Shown here: piece after piece, positions 40,438 through 48,416 of the stretch
Layout of the letters: every line of letters starts with the position of its first letter
Numbering within the stretch: position 1 is the stretch's first letter
Assembly (NCBI RefSeq): GCF_020171745.1
Contig: NZ_JAIVAH010000023.1
Coordinates: forward strand, 109,863 to 173,862
Length of the DNA stretch: 64,000 bases
Source: Prescottella equi
GTDB lineage: Bacteria > Actinomycetota > Actinomycetes > Mycobacteriales > Mycobacteriaceae
Direction of reading: 5' to 3'
Notes under the pieces: generated by a model
The model's input: the letters and a program-made list of their open reading frames with translations, nothing else
Told to the model about the DNA's origin: nothing
Database searches by the model: none
Program-made: the position numbers and the translations under genes

Positions 40438-41115
40438 TCAGACCGTGAATGTGCGGTCCGGTCGCACCCGGCCGCCGACCTCGACCCAGTCGTCGTCGAA
40501 CTTCGTGCGGATCTGCGACCCGCGGCCCTGATTGATGAGCAGTGAGCGGCGCAGGTGGGCGGTGATCCGCACCGCCGCCGCGCCGGTCGCCTCGTCCTCG
40601 GGGATACCGAGGCCCGGCGCGAACATGCGGGATCGGATCCGTCCCTCGACCTCGTCCTCCCACGCCCACACGTAGTGGTGGCCGTCGGCGAAGTCGCGGG
40701 GATGGGCGTGCAGGACGTCGTGCAGGTCCGGCAGCGGATACAGGGCGAAGTCGGGCGCCCACTCCGGCTGCGCGCGAACCCACGTCGCGCCGTGCCGATC
40801 GGACGTCGCGACCCGGCCGGCGGGCACGTCGAGGGCGGTGACGCCCCGGCCCTGCTCCGTGAGCCACCACGACAGGCCCACGGTGGGATGGCCGGCGAAC
40901 GGGAGCTCGGTGGCGGGCGTGAAGATCTGCGCCCGGGCGGTGCTCGCGCCCGGCGAAGGCAGATCCACGAACACCGTCTCGCTGAACCCGAGGAGCTTCG
41001 CGAGGCCCTGGCGTTCGGCGGCCGGGAGCGTCGACGCGTCGACGATGCCCAGTGGGTTTCCGTGTCGGCCGTCCTCATCGGTGAACACCCGGACGACGTG
41101 CACTTCGATCGGCAT
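40438..41115 (-). CDS. PhzF-family isomerase/epimerase-like protein
   Basis: Homologue of Rv2716, with a DapF-like fold; the physiological reaction is unknown. The 225-residue product starts MPIEVHVVRVFTDEDGRHGN and has the family's Glu in LGFSETVFVD. FTPATELPFAGHPTVGLSWW and RMFAPGLGIPEDEATGAAAV follow. It is shorter than PhzF (about 280), lacking part of the second half. ATG at 41115 is preferred to the GTG nine bases up, because the -10 TAGCGT overlaps that GTG. Divergent from oxyR. Confidence 0.82.
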   Translation of the reverse strand: MPIEVHVVRVFTDEDGRHGNPLGIVDASTLPAAERQGLAKLLGFSETVFVDLPSPGASTARAQIFTPATELPFAGHPTVGLSWWLTEQGRGVTALDVPAGRVATSDRHGATWVRAQPEWAPDFALYPLPDLHDVLHAHPRDFADGHHYVWAWEDEVEGRIRSRMFAPGLGIPEDEATGAAAVRITAHLRRSLLINQGRGSQIRTKFDDDWVEVGGRVRPDRTFTV

Positions 41116-41128
41116 GCCGCCCACGCTA
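41116..41128 (-). promoter_or_regulatory. leaderless -10 element of the PhzF-like gene
   Basis: Minus strand TAGCGT, seven bases, then ATG at 41115. It decides against the upstream GTG start. Confidence 0.5.
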
Positions 41129-41196
41129 TCGCCGGACCGGTCCGGTTTCCGGATGACGCCTCGCGAGCCGTCGACCGATTCTCGAGAGGGTAAGGC

Positions 41197-41240
41197 GATA
41201 GGTCCTACTACACTGATAGGTATGGCTGATGGGACCTATC
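41197..41240. promoter_or_regulatory. oxyR promoter/operator with inverted GATAGGTCC repeats
   Basis: GATAGGTCC (41197-41205) and its exact complement GGACCTATC (41232-41240) flank the -10 TACACT (41209-41214). A third GATAGGT (41215-41221) lies between them, directly before the ATG. The right arm lies inside codons 4-7 of oxyR. The ATAG/CTAT half sites fit OxyR-type binding, so autoregulation is likely. Confidence 0.6.
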
Positions 41241-42154
41241 AACCGACACTGTCGCAGCTGCGGGCCTTCGTCGCGGTGGCCGAATACCGCCACTTCGGCA
41301 CCGCCGCCGCGCGGTTGAGCGTGAGCCAGCCGACCCTGTCCCAGTCGCTCGCGTCGCTCGAGAACGGTCTGGGGGTGCAGTTGATCGAGCGCAGCACCCG
41401 ACGGGTCCTGGTCACCGCGGCCGGTGAGCAGCTGCTCGCGCAGGCCAAGCTGATCCTCGATGCCGCGGACGGGTTCGTCGCCGCGGCAGCGGGGGTGGGG
41501 GACAGCCTCGTCGGCCCGTTGCGCATCGGTCTGATCCCGACCGTCGCCCCGTACGTGTTGCCGGCGCTGTTGCCCGCGATCCGGCGGGAGATGCCGGCCC
41601 TGGTGCCGCAGGTCATCGAGGACCAGACCGCTCGGCTGCTCGAGTCCCTCCGTGCCGGTGCGATCGACGTCGCCGTCCTCGCGTTGCCGTCCGAGGCGCC
41701 CGGTCTGATCGAGATCCCGCTCTACCGGGAAGACTTCGTCGTCGTACTCCCGCGGGAGCACGTCTTCGCCGGACGCGACGATCTGCCCCTGCAGGTGCTC
41801 GACGAGCTGCCCCTACTGCTCCTCGACGAGGGGCACTGCCTGCGTGATCAAACGTTGGACCTGTGCCGCTCGGTGGACGCGCACCCGCTCTCCGGGGACA
41901 CCCGGGCGACCTCGCTCGCGACCGTCGTGCAGTGCGTGGCAGGGGGATTGGGAGTGACGCTGGTCCCGGACTCGGCGGTGCCGGTCGAGACGCGGCGCGG
42001 CGACCTCGGTACCGCCCGTTTCGCCTCGCCGGCCCCGGGGCGGACCGTCGGTCTCGTCTTCCGGGCCTCGAGCGGTCGGGCCGAGGGCTACCGGCAGCTG
42101 GCCGGGCTGTTGCGGGCCTCGGCGCCGGCGGGGGTCGTCACCATGCCCGCCTGA
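41222..42154 (+). CDS. oxyR: Hydrogen-peroxide sensor OxyR
   Basis: LysR-family regulator whose disulfide senses H2O2. The 310-residue protein has the HTH at residues 5-65 (TLSQLRAFVAVAEYRHFGTA, SQPTLSQSLASLENGLGVQL) and an effector domain. That domain has the OxyR motif DEGHCLRDQTLDLC: C206 and C215 are nine residues apart, as C199 and C208 of E. coli OxyR. Start ATG follows TACACT by seven bases (leaderless). No katG, ahpC or dps gene is in the window, so its targets are elsewhere apart from the possible divergent PhzF-like gene. Confidence 0.9.
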   Translation: MADGTYQPTLSQLRAFVAVAEYRHFGTAAARLSVSQPTLSQSLASLENGLGVQLIERSTRRVLVTAAGEQLLAQAKLILDAADGFVAAAAGVGDSLVGPLRIGLIPTVAPYVLPALLPAIRREMPALVPQVIEDQTARLLESLRAGAIDVAVLALPSEAPGLIEIPLYREDFVVVLPREHVFAGRDDLPLQVLDELPLLLLDEGHCLRDQTLDLCRSVDAHPLSGDTRATSLATVVQCVAGGLGVTLVPDSAVPVETRRGDLGTARFASPAPGRTVGLVFRASSGRAEGYRQLAGLLRASAPAGVVTMPA

Positions 42155-42179
42155 CGCCGCACCGATTCGCGGCGGCGAC

Positions 42180-42950
42180 TTAGCGCCGCTTGCGTCCGCC
42201 CGGCTTGGCCTTGCTGCCGGGCTTGCCGCGACGCGAGTCCTGGGCGCGCGCCTTGCCTGCCTTGGCCGGCTGCTGTTTCGCGGTGTGCGGCTTGGCCGTC
42301 CGCGGCGCCCTCTCCTTGGTCTTCGGGGTCTCGTGCGGGTTGGGTCCACGTGAGCTGTTGGCGGTTCGTCCGCGCACGATGCCGATGAACTCCTCGACCA
42401 GTTCGGTCGTGCGATCCGCTGCCCACGACAGCGCCACCTGTGATTCGGGCGCCTCGGCGACGGGGCGATACGTCAGATCCTTGCGATGGTGCAGGCGGGC
42501 GATCGACATCGGCACCACCACGACCCCGACGCCGGCGGCAACCAGCTCGATCGCGTCGCCCGTCGTCACGGGGCGATCCTGAGCCGCGCGTCCCGGGAGC
42601 GTGTCCCACACGAGCGGCGTGTCGAGCGGGTCGAGGACCAGTTCCTCGGCGAGGTCGGCGAGGGCGACCTCGTCGGCGGCCGTGAACACGTGGTCCTTGG
42701 GAACCACGACGACCGGGACCTCCTCGTAGAGCGCGATGACGCTCAGCCCGTCCCGGTCGATCGGCAGTCGCAGCAGTGCCGCGTCGGCGCGGTCCTCGTG
42801 CAGGGCCACCGGTGCGTCGGCAGCATCGACGGCCACCAGTTCGAGCGGGGTATCGGTCACACGCTCGCCCCAGATGCGAACCCATTTCGCGGGGACGACA
42901 CCGGGAACGTATGCGAGCCGGAACGGTCGGGATGCAGTCGCCTCGGTCAC
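42180..42950 (-). CDS. LysR-type effector-domain protein without HTH
   Basis: The 256-residue product matches only the substrate-binding half of LysR regulators, starting FRLAYVPGVVPAKWVRIW. It contains YEEVPVVVVPKDHVF and VAAGVGVVVVPMSIARL. There is no HTH and no room for one before the start. The C-terminal about 50 residues are highly basic (KAGKARAQDSRRGKPGSKAK, ending GGRKRR). It may bind a small ligand and, through the tail, nucleic acid, but this is inference. It is divergent from the DUF5997 gene, an arrangement I recall in other actinobacteria. Function unknown. Confidence 0.8.
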   Translation of the reverse strand: MTEATASRPFRLAYVPGVVPAKWVRIWGERVTDTPLELVAVDAADAPVALHEDRADAALLRLPIDRDGLSVIALYEEVPVVVVPKDHVFTAADEVALADLAEELVLDPLDTPLVWDTLPGRAAQDRPVTTGDAIELVAAGVGVVVVPMSIARLHHRKDLTYRPVAEAPESQVALSWAADRTTELVEEFIGIVRGRTANSSRGPNPHETPKTKERAPRTAKPHTAKQQPAKAGKARAQDSRRGKPGSKAKPGGRKRR

Positions 42951-43011
42951 CGGCCAAGGCTACCCGGAGGGTCTCGGGAGCCGCCCGTGCAGCCGCCTCA
43001 CCCGTGCTCGA

Positions 43012-43023
43012 TACCCTTGACGC
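43012..43023 (+). promoter_or_regulatory. leaderless -10 element of the DUF5997 gene
   Basis: TACCCT, TGACGC, then ATG at 43024. Nearly the same sequence precedes miaB. Confidence 0.55.
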
Positions 43024-43455
43024 ATGACGTCGCAGAAGACCCCCCAGACGATGAAGCCCGCGACCGCGGCGAAGAAGCTGGGTGTGTACCTCCAGGCCAC
43101 CCCCGCCGAGTTCCAGGACGGTGTGGTGACCCGCGACGAACTCAACGAGTGGCAGGCGAACGCGCCGGAGTGGCTCACCACTCTCCGTAAGGAGGGCCCG
43201 CACCCGAAGGACGTCGTCGCCGCGAAGCTCGGCGTCTCCATCTCCGGCCTCACCCGCGGCGGCGTCGACGAGGCGCTCACCACCGCGCAGATCGACGCGC
43301 TGCTCGCCGACCAGCCCGATTGGCTCGTCGCCGAGCGCGCCAACCTCGTCGAGGTCCGCAAGGACGAGAAGCGGATCCGCGAGCAGCAGGCCGCCAAGCG
43401 CGAGGAGTCCAACCGCAGGCCTCGCAACGCCGGACCGTTCAAGCCGTCCGCGTAG
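43024..43455 (+). CDS. DUF5997 family protein
   Basis: Conserved actinobacterial protein of unknown function, 143 residues, cytoplasmic. The body has TMKPATAAKKLGVYLQATPA, WLTTLRKEGPHPKDVVAAKL and a helix-turn-helix-like stretch VVAAKLGVSISGLTRGGVDE. That stretch could be DNA- or RNA-binding. The C-terminal 35 residues are charged (EKRIREQQAAKREESNRR). Divergent from the HTH-less LysR-type protein; the two may work together, the small protein supplying nucleic-acid binding. That idea is untested. Confidence 0.8.
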   Translation: MTSQKTPQTMKPATAAKKLGVYLQATPAEFQDGVVTRDELNEWQANAPEWLTTLRKEGPHPKDVVAAKLGVSISGLTRGGVDEALTTAQIDALLADQPDWLVAERANLVEVRKDEKRIREQQAAKREESNRRPRNAGPFKPSA

Positions 43456-43463
43456 ATCTCCGC

Positions 43464-43494
43464 CCCGGCCGGGCCGCGTTCGGACCCGGCCGGG
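43464..43494. terminator. hairpin between convergent genes
   Basis: CCCGGCCGGG occurs twice, 11 nt apart; being self-complementary, the copies can pair. It lies between the stops of the DUF5997 and DUF1540 genes. Confidence 0.6.
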
Positions 43495-43794
43495 TCAGCG
43501 GGGGCTGAAGGTGAGGCAGCGTGCCGCGTGGTCGCCGGCGCCGGCGCCGACACGGATCTCGGTGGCGCTGCACTCGAGATTGCGATTGTGCTTGCAGTCG
43601 GCGCGCTGGCAGGCCCCGACCATGCTCGTCACGGTGTCGAGCCCACCCTTGGTGGACAGCGGGATGAAGGTCTCGCAGTCGGCGCTGCCATTGCTGCCCG
43701 CGACATTGATCGCGAAGGCGTGGCAGCCGTCGTGGTTGTAGGAGCATTTGGTCACCGAACAGTCGGTGACGTGGGGCATTTCCATCGTGGTCAT
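43495..43794 (-). CDS. Tandem DUF1540 small Cys-rich protein
   Basis: 99-residue protein with two copies of the DUF1540 pattern. The first is DCSVTKCSYNHDGCHAF with a fourth Cys in ADCETF. The second is ACQRADCKHNRNLECSA with a fourth Cys in RCLTF. Eight cysteines in two sets of four, plus His, suggest two metal (probably zinc) sites. The function of the family is unknown. No signal peptide. The ATG at 43794 is chosen because CGGAGGG lies 4 nt upstream; the longer open frame has no family similarity. Confidence 0.85.
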   Translation of the reverse strand: MTTMEMPHVTDCSVTKCSYNHDGCHAFAINVAGSNGSADCETFIPLSTKGGLDTVTSMVGACQRADCKHNRNLECSATEIRVGAGAGDHAARCLTFSPR

Positions 43795-43881
43795 GTGGCC
43801 CTCCGGACATCTCGACGGTTGTCCTCGTGCCACCTCACGGTATCCGCGCGCTGGTGGCCTGACCAGCAAGGATGGGCTGCC

Positions 43882-44532
43882 CTAAGCGGACTGGGTGTAC
43901 TCGGGGACCTGCTGCCACTGCGCGCGCAGTGACCGTTCACGACCGAGGAACTGCAGCTGCGCCACCACGCCCGCGACGGCGAGCACGAGGTAGAACGCGT
44001 ACCACCACCAGTCGTCGTCGACGGTGCGGGTGATCGACGCGTGTCCGAAGTCCGCGGCGTCGAGCACACCGGTCAGGAGCATCGCGCCGCCGACGATGGC
44101 AACCGCTCCACCGAGGGCGCTGACGATAATCAGCAGCACGGCCGGGAGATCCGCTGCCAGGGCGAGCACCGCCAGCGCGATCCCGATCAGTGCGCCGACG
44201 AGCACGATCACCCAGTTCCACGTCACGCCCAGCGCCACCGTCACACCGGCGCCGAGGGCGAATCCCGCCGATGCCATCGCCAGGACGACGGCCACCGTGT
44301 AGTAGAGGTACGCGAGGACGGAGAACAGGATCGCGACGAGGACGCCGACGATCCAGCCCAGCCCGGTCGACAGGTAGCCGTCCCCACCGATCGCGGCGAC
44401 CAGTGCCGCACCGAGGCCGAAACCGGCGAAGGCACCCCAGAATGCGATGACGATGCGCATCGCAGGAAGGCCGCGGAAGCAGAACACGGCTCCGGCCAAT
44501 ACGGCGAGGATGCCCAGCACGATGTCGGTCAT
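43882..44532 (-). CDS. DUF4203-type membrane protein
   Basis: Integral membrane protein of 216 residues with seven hydrophobic segments in glycine-rich style: VLGILAVLAGAVFCF, IVIAFWGAFAGFGLGAALVA, LGWIVGVLVAILFSVLAYLY and four more. It resembles DUF4203/TM7S3-like proteins. A last helix near FYLVLAVAGVVAQLQFL leads to a short hydrophilic tail. Role unknown. It stands between the DUF1540 gene and the DUF3516 helicase on the same strand, with gaps of 74-87 bp. Confidence 0.75.
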   Translation of the reverse strand: MTDIVLGILAVLAGAVFCFRGLPAMRIVIAFWGAFAGFGLGAALVAAIGGDGYLSTGLGWIVGVLVAILFSVLAYLYYTVAVVLAMASAGFALGAGVTVALGVTWNWVIVLVGALIGIALAVLALAADLPAVLLIIVSALGGAVAIVGGAMLLTGVLDAADFGHASITRTVDDDWWWYAFYLVLAVAGVVAQLQFLGRERSLRAQWQQVPEYTQSA

Positions 44533-44605
44533 ACCGCGACCGTAGTCCGGAACGGTCGGTTTTCACGGGAACCCGCTGGGTAACACGCGGATGCCTCGGG
44601 CCGAA

Positions 44606-47125
44606 TCAGCCCTCGGCGACCTCGAATTCGTCGAAGACGACCTCGCCGGCCGCGTCTGACTCGGCCAGGTTGACCTCGCCGAGCAGCGCCCAGCCGTGGT
44701 CGCCGTTCGGATCCTCGAGGACCTGACGGACCCGCCACAGCGTCGGTTCGACGGTGACCTGGAACAGCAGCGGCCCGCGCGCCGACGGGCCGGTCCCGAT
44801 CTCGTCGTACTCGTCGAAGTACAACTCCAGCAGGTCGGCCCAGTCGTCGGCGTCGAGGCCGTCGCCGAGTTCGGCGAGTTCGGCCCAGCGGTGCCGCGAC
44901 GCCAGCTCGACACGGCGGAACATCGCGTTGCGCACCATCACCTTGAAGGCGCGGGTGTTCGCGGTGATGGGCCGCGGGATGTCGGCGCCGAACGCCACCT
45001 GCTGGTCGTCGGACTCGGCGCCCGGGTTGGTGAGCTGCTCCCACTCGTCGAGCAGGCTCGAATCGACCTGGCGGATCAGCTCACCGAGCCACTCGGTGAG
45101 GTCCTCGATTTCCTCGGTCCTGGCCTCGGTCGGAACAGTCTGCCGCAGAGCGCGATACGCGTCGGCGAGATACCGCAGGACCAGGCCCTCCGAGCGGGCG
45201 AGGCCGTAGTGGCTCACGAGCTCGGCGAACGTCATGGATCGCTCGACCATGTCGCGGACCACCGACTTGGGGGAGAGGGCGAACTCGCTCATCCACGGAT
45301 GCCCGGCGCGGTACGTCTCGAACGCGGGAAACAGCAGGTCCGCCAACGGCTTCGGCCAGGTGATCTCCTCGAGGAGCTCCATGCGCTCCTCGTACTCGAT
45401 GCCGTCGGCCTTCATCTCGGCGACCGCCTCGCCGCGCGCCGCGTGCTGCTGCGCCATGAGGATCTGTCGCGGATCGTCGAGGGTCGATTCGATGATCGAC
45501 ACCACGTCGAGTGCGTAGCTGGGGGATTCGGGATCGAGCAGTTCGAGCGACGCGAGCGCGAACGGCGACAGCGGCTGGTTGAGCGCGAAATCGCGCTGCA
45601 GGTCCACCGTGAGCCGGGCCATGCGGCCGTGCGCGTCCGGCTCGTCGAGCTGCTGCACGATGCCCGCCTGCAGCAGTCCGCGATAGAGCCGGATGGCCTT
45701 GAGGATGTGCTTGCGCTGGGCCGGACGCGGCTCGTGGTTGTCCTCGAGCAGATGGCGCATCGCCTGGAAACAGTTGCCGGGGCGGGCGATCACGTTGAGC
45801 AGCATCGAGTTGCTCACCGAGAACCTCGAGACGAGAGGTTCGGGAGAGGCCACGATCAGCTTGTCGAACGTGCCCTCGCCCCACGAGACGAACCCCTCGG
45901 GCGCCTTCTTGCGCTGCACCTTGCGGCGCTTCTTCGGGTCGTCGCCGGCCTTCGCGAGCGCCCGCACGTTCTCGATCTCGTGCTCGGGAGCCTGCACGAC
46001 GACCGTGCCCATCGTGTCGAAGCCGGCCCGGCCCGCGCGCCCGGCGATCTGGTGGAACTCGCGGGCCCGCAACTGGCGGGTGCGGGTGCCGTCGAACTTC
46101 GTCAGGCCGGTCAGCAGCACGGTGCGGATCGGCACGTTGATGCCGACGCCGAGGGTGTCGGTGCCGCAGATGACCTTGAGCAGGCCGTCCTGCGCCAAGC
46201 GTTCGATGAGCCGGCGGTACTTCGGGAGCATGCCCGCGTGGTGCACGCCGATGCCGTGACGGACCAGGCGCGACAACGTCTTTCCGAAGCCCGTGGTGAA
46301 CCGGAATGCCCCGATCGCCTCGGCGATCGCGTCCTTCTCGGCGCGGCTGCACAGGTTGACACTGGTCAGTGCCTGGGCGCGCTCGAGCGCGGCCGCCTGC
46401 GTGAAGTGCACGACGTACACCGGGGCCTGGTGGGTGGTGACGAGTTCCTCGATCTCCTCGCCGATCGGGGTCTGCGAGTACGAGAAATGCAGTGGCACGG
46501 GGCGTTCGGAGCCCGATACCTCCGTCGTCGGGCGTCCGGTCCGGCGCGTGAGGTCCTCACGCAGGTGCGTGACGTCGCCGAGCGTCGCCGACATCAACAG
46601 GAACTGGGCCTGCGGCAACTCGATCAGCGGCACCTGCCACGCCCAGCCGCGGTCCGGCTCCGAATAGAAATGGAACTCGTCCATCACGACCTGGCCGATG
46701 TCGGAGCCCGCGCCCTCGCGCAGCGCGAGATTCGCGACGATCTCGGCGGTCGCGCAGATGATCGGCGCCGACGAGTTCACCGACGCGTCGCCGGTCATCA
46801 TGCCGACCTTGTCGGCCCCGAACACCTCGCACAGCGCGAAGAACTTCTCGCTCACCAGCGCCTTGATGGGCGCGGTGTAGAACGTGCGACGGCCTTCGGC
46901 GAGTGCGAAGAAGTGGGCGCCGAGCGCCACCATCGACTTCCCCGACCCCGTGGGCGTCGCCAGGATCACGTTCGCCCCGGAGACCAGCTCCATGAGGGCT
47001 TCCTCCTGCGCCGGGTACAACTGCAGGCCACGATCGCTCGTCCACGAGGTGAACGCGTCGAACAGGGCGTCGGCATCGACGTCGGAAGCGTCGACGGTGT
47101 CGGGGAGCAGATCGGGAAGCAGCAC
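44606..47125 (-). CDS. Ski2-like DEAD/DEAH helicase with DUF3516
   Basis: Superfamily 2 helicase, 839 residues, probably acting on RNA. Motif I is ATPTGSGKSMVALG (near residue 60). Motif II is DEFH (VVMDEFHFYSEPDRGW), motif III SAT (MSATLGDVTHL), and motif VI QIAGRAGRAGFDTMG. The C-terminal half (about 430-839) is the DUF3516 region found with such helicases in actinobacteria. Target RNA and partners are unknown; Ski2/Mtr4 relatives feed RNA to exonucleases. The ATG at 47125 gives MLLPDLLPDTV. The gene is separated from the hydrolase gene by 75 bp. Confidence 0.92.
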   Translation of the reverse strand: MLLPDLLPDTVDASDVDADALFDAFTSWTSDRGLQLYPAQEEALMELVSGANVILATPTGSGKSMVALGAHFFALAEGRRTFYTAPIKALVSEKFFALCEVFGADKVGMMTGDASVNSSAPIICATAEIVANLALREGAGSDIGQVVMDEFHFYSEPDRGWAWQVPLIELPQAQFLLMSATLGDVTHLREDLTRRTGRPTTEVSGSERPVPLHFSYSQTPIGEEIEELVTTHQAPVYVVHFTQAAALERAQALTSVNLCSRAEKDAIAEAIGAFRFTTGFGKTLSRLVRHGIGVHHAGMLPKYRRLIERLAQDGLLKVICGTDTLGVGINVPIRTVLLTGLTKFDGTRTRQLRAREFHQIAGRAGRAGFDTMGTVVVQAPEHEIENVRALAKAGDDPKKRRKVQRKKAPEGFVSWGEGTFDKLIVASPEPLVSRFSVSNSMLLNVIARPGNCFQAMRHLLEDNHEPRPAQRKHILKAIRLYRGLLQAGIVQQLDEPDAHGRMARLTVDLQRDFALNQPLSPFALASLELLDPESPSYALDVVSIIESTLDDPRQILMAQQHAARGEAVAEMKADGIEYEERMELLEEITWPKPLADLLFPAFETYRAGHPWMSEFALSPKSVVRDMVERSMTFAELVSHYGLARSEGLVLRYLADAYRALRQTVPTEARTEEIEDLTEWLGELIRQVDSSLLDEWEQLTNPGAESDDQQVAFGADIPRPITANTRAFKVMVRNAMFRRVELASRHRWAELAELGDGLDADDWADLLELYFDEYDEIGTGPSARGPLLFQVTVEPTLWRVRQVLEDPNGDHGWALLGEVNLAESDAAGEVVFDEFEVAEG

Positions 47126-47200
47126 CGTTACAGGCTAGAGCCTCGCAAGGACAGGAGGGCCAGGCGGGCATTCCGGACCGGTGGGTGCGTCGGCCGTCGG

Positions 47201-48238
47201 TCAGGTGGCGCTGCGCTCGTCGGACCCCATCGCGTCGAGCACCGCCATCCGGGTCTCGGGAGCACCGGTGATCGTGGACTCGCCGGCGCCATTCGTCAGC
47301 AGGGCACGCCAACGGTCCCCGTCGAATTCGAGCGGCGGCGTCGATTCCAGGAAACCCTCGAGCACATCGAGGAAGCGCATCGGGTCGTCCCGGAACGGGA
47401 AGTGGCCCGCGTCCTCGAAGACGTCGAGACGCGAGCCCGGCATCGCCGAATGCGCGAGTCGCGCGTGGCTGACCGGGATGACCGAGTCGCGCGCACCCCA
47501 GATGAGCTGGACGGGCAGATTCTCCGTCAGATAGCAGCGGTCGAGCATCGTCACGACCTGCCCACGCCAGTCCACGACGGACCGCAGCGTCCGCAGGTAC
47601 GCCTCGTAGGCGGTGGGGTCCGGCAGTGCGCCGAGTACCCGGATCAGATCGGGCGTGTCGTGCAGCATGGTGCCCGGGCGCAGCGGGGAACCGTGCACCC
47701 GGGAGACGACGTCGCCGATCGCCCGGACGGCGGTCATCGCGCCGGGAAGCCGCAGCAGCTTGAGCGCCTCGTTGACGACGGGCATCGAGATGAGCCGCAG
47801 CAGCGGATGGACGTCCTTGGTGACGCCGCCCGCCGACACCAGCACCAAACGGTCGACCATGTGAGGGAACTGGTACGCGAACTGCATCGCGACACCGCCG
47901 CCCAACGAATGCCCGACAAGGGTCACCCGGTCGATCCCGAGGACCGACAGCAGATCCCGCATCCCGTTCGCGTACGCGGCCACCGAGTAGTCGGCGCGCG
48001 GCTTGTCCGAACGGCCGTGGCCGAGCAGGTCCGGTGCGATGACGGTGTGGTTCTGCGCCAGGTGCGGGATGATCTCGCTCCAGGTGGACGAGTTGTCGCC
48101 GATGCCGTGCAGTAGGAGGACGGCCGGGCCCTCGCCGGCCATGCGGAAGGCACGCCGGTAGCCGTGGATCGTGCGGAACAGCAGGCGTGGCTCGGTGTCG
48201 GGCACCGGGCGGAGCACGCGCGTGCGACAGTCGCTCAT
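47201..48238 (-). CDS. Alpha/beta hydrolase (Rv2715-like)
   Basis: Serine hydrolase of 345 residues; substrate unknown. It has the oxyanion-hole motif LLLHGIGDNSSTW, the nucleophile elbow in VTLVGHSLGGGVAMQFAYQF, an Asp near LIWGARDSVIPVSHA and a His in DAGHFPFRDDP, followed by a family C-terminus. The ATG at 48238 follows AGGAGGCGAT, an excellent ribosome binding site; the longer open frame upstream is not supported. In mycobacteria the neighbours are also the PhzF-like and PAC2 genes. Confidence 0.9.
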   Translation of the reverse strand: MSDCRTRVLRPVPDTEPRLLFRTIHGYRRAFRMAGEGPAVLLLHGIGDNSSTWSEIIPHLAQNHTVIAPDLLGHGRSDKPRADYSVAAYANGMRDLLSVLGIDRVTLVGHSLGGGVAMQFAYQFPHMVDRLVLVSAGGVTKDVHPLLRLISMPVVNEALKLLRLPGAMTAVRAIGDVVSRVHGSPLRPGTMLHDTPDLIRVLGALPDPTAYEAYLRTLRSVVDWRGQVVTMLDRCYLTENLPVQLIWGARDSVIPVSHARLAHSAMPGSRLDVFEDAGHFPFRDDPMRFLDVLEGFLESTPPLEFDGDRWRALLTNGAGESTITGAPETRMAVLDAMGSDERSAT

Positions 48239-48416
48239 ATCGCCTCCTGAAGCCGTCGCCCGGCACAGCGGGCACCGCTCAGATATCGATCGTCCGAGTA
48301 TATCCGTGCACCGAGAGGCTATGCGGCCCAAGAGTCGTGAGTGTGACTTCGGATAACGGAAAGGTTTCGGACTTCACACTACCTGGACCAACGACCAACT
48401 GGGCGCTGTTCGGCCG

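Noticed and set aside
41222..42154. Functional link between OxyR and the H2O2-forming choline oxidase
   Set aside because: They are 25 kb apart with no shared site; nothing in the sequence ties them together.
44696..48115. Open plus-strand frame of over 1100 codons
   Set aside because: It runs antisense to the DUF3516 helicase and hydrolase genes and has no recognisable domain.
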